Positions 14,121-16,263 of a stretch of DNA of 16,263 nt are shown in pieces (positions within the stretch are counted from its first letter, which is position 1; each line of letters starts with the position of its first letter). The stretch is from NCBI GenBank assembly GCA_045642925.1, contig JAZUJW010000008.1, positions 1 through 16,263 of the forward strand. The letters are read 5' to 3'. The position numbers were made by a program, and so were the translations under genes. The notes below the pieces were generated by a model, which made no database searches, was not told the DNA's origin, and saw only the letters and a list, made by a program, of their open reading frames with translations. This DNA comes from Firm-04 sp045642925 (GTDB lineage: Bacteria; Bacillota; Clostridia; Oscillospirales; Ruminococcaceae).

Positions 14121-15941
14121 ATGAAAAACGGTTTCAAAAAAGCATTGACTTCCATTCTTGCACTCTCTATTGTATGCTCTGCGGCTGTACCCCTCAGCGG
14201 AACAAGCGACGCATTCGAAATGCTGCCTGCAATCACCGCTTCTGCTGCAAGCAATACCTATTCTTACGCTGGCGGTGTGTACGAATACAGCATCCCGAAC
14301 CCGGATGAACCTTATGTCACCATTACCGCACTGAAAAGCACGACCTCTTCCAGCATTGTGATTCCGAGTACCATGAAGATTAATGGCAAAACTTATACCG
14401 TCAATGCCATCGGTTCCAATTTTGCAAAAGGCGCAATGGTGAAGAACATCACCATGCCTGATACCATCAAAGAAATCGGCTCATATTTTGCACAGGATTC
14501 TTATCTTCAGCAGCTGACAGTTTCCAAAAACGTGAAAACAATCGGATATAATTTCTGCTACAATTGTACATCTCTGAGGACAGTCGTTTATTCCGGTACT
14601 GCGTTGGAATCCATTGAAAGCGATGCATTCAAAAATACGCCTTTTATCAAAACTCCGAATAAGAATGGCGCAGTTGTATTCGGTGACTGGCTGATTAAGT
14701 ATCTTGGAAATGCTTCCAGTGTCACTGTTCTGAACCTTGCCGGAAATCAGCCCGATATCAAAAAGGTGTATAGTATGGCATTCTACGCAAATTCCTCGCT
14801 TACTTCTTTGGATCTGAACGGCGTCAAAACAATCAAGGCAAATGCATTTTCGAATTGTTCGAAACTGAACAGCGTAACCAATGCATACGCCGTTTCGGAA
14901 GTGGAATATAATGCATTTAAGGAAAGCAAATGGTTTAATGCACAGAAGGCATCTTCTTCGAAATGTGTAATTCTTGGCAATGTGCTTCTGTATTATGGCA
15001 AAATTTCCAACGGCACCGTTGACCTTTCCAACGTCAATGTACAGTATATTGCAGAGGATGCTTTGGAAGATGTCAATAACATGACCACACTGAAATTGCC
15101 GAACAGCATAATTTCTATTTCAAAATATGCATTTGGTTATAGTCACCTGAATCCGGGCAGTCTGACCAATGTGTATCTTTACAATACCAAAATCACTTAT
15201 TCGAATTATAACACCACGTTCCATAATTTCTTTATGAACAACATGGCTGCCTTTGTAGATACGAAATTCGCAAGAGATATGGGCGATTCCAAGGCAAGAG
15301 AGATTTTCAAGAAACTGAATATTACATATGTTGGTCAGGGCAAAAAGGTTTCGTATTCTGTAATGCAGCAGTATCAGATTGTGGAAAAGCTTTATAATTA
15401 TGTCGGTTCGCATTATAACTATCTTTCAATCGCAGATGGCGGTTCGCTTAATTTCTGGGAAGAGCTGCTGATGGAAAAAGGTATCGTCTGTTTAGATTAT
15501 GCAGATATGTATATGTATCTGCTGGAACTTGCAGGCATCAATGCTGAGGGTATCGGCTCCAATACACACGCATTCAATCTGGTGCAGATCGGTAATGACT
15601 GGTATTATATTGATACTTGCTGGTATAGTGTCAAGGATCTGTATATGGTCAACCGCACTGTCCTGGAAAAAGAACAGTCCAGTCATATTATTACCGGCAT
15701 GGGATGCAGTCAGAGTGTACCGAAGGGTATGCAGAGTCTGACCTCTGTTCCGACTACAAAGTACACGCTGGGCGATGTCAACAGAGATGGTAAAGTAGAC
15801 ATCAATGATGTGCAGAAGCTGAGTGATTATCTGCTCGGCAGAACGACGCTGACACAGGAACAGTTGATTCTGGGCGACCTGACGAAAGACGGTTCGTTCG
15901 ATAGCATGGATCTGGCTGCACTGAGATCTGTTCTGCAATAA
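14121..15941 (+). CDS. Secreted dockerin protein with leucine-rich repeats and a transglutaminase-like domain
   Basis: A 606-residue exported protein. Residues 1 to about 43 are a signal peptide (KK, hydrophobic core, cleavage near TASA). Residues about 60-400 are BspA-like LRR_5 repeats (for example VKNITMPDTIKEIGSYFAQDS type units). Residues about 410-505 are a transglutaminase-like fold with an apparent Cys-His-Asp triad: GIVCLDYADMY (C457), NTHAFNLV (H483) and WYYIDTCW (D498). Residues 550-606 are a type I dockerin with two calcium-binding loops, DVNRDGKVDIND (552-563) and DLTKDGSFDSMD (586-597); the second has Thr at its third position. AGGAGG lies 6 nt before the ATG. The dockerin should anchor it to a scaffoldin cohesin. 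The catalytic domain may be a peptidase or crosslinker, and the repeats may bind a partner. It is a single-gene unit, divergent from the minus-strand operons and lower in GC. Confidence 0.9.
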   Translation: MKNGFKKALTSILALSIVCSAAVPLSGTSDAFEMLPAITASAASNTYSYAGGVYEYSIPNPDEPYVTITALKSTTSSSIVIPSTMKINGKTYTVNAIGSNFAKGAMVKNITMPDTIKEIGSYFAQDSYLQQLTVSKNVKTIGYNFCYNCTSLRTVVYSGTALESIESDAFKNTPFIKTPNKNGAVVFGDWLIKYLGNASSVTVLNLAGNQPDIKKVYSMAFYANSSLTSLDLNGVKTIKANAFSNCSKLNSVTNAYAVSEVEYNAFKESKWFNAQKASSSKCVILGNVLLYYGKISNGTVDLSNVNVQYIAEDALEDVNNMTTLKLPNSIISISKYAFGYSHLNPGSLTNVYLYNTKITYSNYNTTFHNFFMNNMAAFVDTKFARDMGDSKAREIFKKLNITYVGQGKKVSYSVMQQYQIVEKLYNYVGSHYNYLSIADGGSLNFWEELLMEKGIVCLDYADMYMYLLELAGINAEGIGSNTHAFNLVQIGNDWYYIDTCWYSVKDLYMVNRTVLEKEQSSHIITGMGCSQSVPKGMQSLTSVPTTKYTLGDVNRDGKVDINDVQKLSDYLLGRTTLTQEQLILGDLTKDGSFDSMDLAALRSVLQ

Positions 15942-15964
15942 GTAAAATCCGGAGGAAAACCCTT

Positions 15965-16010
15965 AGAGGGGGAGAATGTGACCAACTTTGTTGGGCGCTT
16001 CTCCCCCTCT
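15965..16010 (+). terminator. Large nested hairpin after the dockerin gene
   Basis: The arms AGAGGGGGAGAA (15965-15976) and its perfect complement (15999-16010) pair over 12 bp. The 22-nt interior contains a second stem CCAAC-TTT-GTTGG. It starts 23 bp after the TAA stop, so termination is the natural reading, but no T-run follows (CTTGATTCG). It may be a processed or stabilising 3' structure, or part of a dispersed repeat. Confidence 0.55.
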
Positions 16011-16055
16011 CTTGATTCGTTTGGACGAAATAAGAGTGTTTCGCGCTCTGCGGTG

Positions 16056-16122
16056 CAGACTGCTTGCAGTCTGTTGGCGCCCGGAGGCGCTGCCTCTGGA
16101 CTCTGCGATTTTTTGAAAAATC
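16056..16122 (+). repeat. Cluster of three short perfect hairpins
   Basis: Three hairpins stand in a row: CAGACTGC-TT-GCAGTCTG (16056-16073), GCGCC-CGGA-GGCGC (16077-16090) and GATTTTT-TG-AAAAATC (16107-16122). They lie directly against the right flanking repeat. No convincing protein frame is present. The GC-rich part resembles intergenic repeat sequence I associate with Clostridia, but this is recognition from memory. It is not found in the left flank. Confidence 0.5.
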
Positions 16123-16124
16123 AA

Positions 16125-16260
16125 GGCAACACCGCACAGAGCTGGTGGCATAGGATGCGTATGGTCAAACGAGTTTGACCAGTCAGATTTTTCGTCAGAT
16201 TGTACAGAAATGATGCCGCTGGGCTGACGCCCAGCAAAGAATTTCTGTGCAAGATGGCGG
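16125..16260 (+). repeat. Right copy of the 136-bp flanking inverted repeat
   Basis: This is the inverted partner of 1-136, with 132 of 136 positions identical and the same internal hairpins. Its first 24 bases also match 251-274 in the left flank, and the match to that site is 26 bases when 16123-16124 are counted. Three bases (AAA) follow before the window ends, so the outer limit of the repeat is not seen. Confidence 0.95.
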
Positions 16261-16263
16261 AAA

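Noticed and set aside
15978..16178. 66-codon plus-strand open frame across the right hairpins and repeat
   Set aside because: It runs through hairpin and repeat DNA, has no ribosome site, and its start is inside the loop of the large hairpin.

Overview
The window looks like a piece of a mid-GC Gram-positive anaerobe of the Ruminococcus / Oscillospiraceae type. The main evidence is a secreted protein (14121-15941) that ends in a type I dockerin, carries BspA-like leucine-rich repeats and has a Ruminococcus-style signal peptide. Firmicute promoters and strong GGAGG-type ribosome binding sites agree with this. Species cannot be read from the sequence alone.

Layout. Positions 1-334 and 15942-16263 are gene-free flanks rich in hairpins. 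They contain two 136-bp copies of one repeat in opposite orientation (132 of 136 positions identical), so the window is bounded by inverted repeats. The left flank also holds a 166-bp element with perfect 26-bp terminal inverted repeats and two terminator-like hairpins. Between the flanks, genes from 335 to 13540 all read on the minus strand, and one gene (14121-15941) reads on the plus strand from a divergent intergenic region.

Minus-strand unit 1 (13540 to 10136) is a two-gene operon of paralogous proteins of unknown function. The second is the first plus a C-terminal domain that resembles DUF4026/DUF2314. Unit 2 (10021 to 335) is an eight-gene polysaccharide operon behind a near-consensus promoter. 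In order of transcription it encodes a polyprenyl glycosyl-1-phosphate transferase, a GDP-mannose pyrophosphorylase, a GDP-mannose 4,6-dehydratase, a GT4 glycosyltransferase, a small Imm51-like acidic protein, a second GT4 glycosyltransferase, a GDP-4-keto-6-deoxymannose reductase, and a coiled-coil/glycosyltransferase/methyltransferase fusion.

How the genes fit together. ManC makes GDP-mannose, Gmd converts it to GDP-4-keto-6-deoxymannose, and Rmd reduces that to GDP-D-rhamnose. The membrane transferase loads the first sugar on a lipid carrier, and the glycosyltransferases extend it with mannose and/or D-rhamnose. The fusion protein probably adds and methylates a terminal residue. A methyl-capped D-rhamnose glycan is the inference. 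No flippase, polymerase, ABC exporter, phosphomannomutase or mannose-6-phosphate isomerase lies in the window. The dockerin protein is separate in strand, promoter and base composition, and probably belongs to cell-surface or cellulosome biology.
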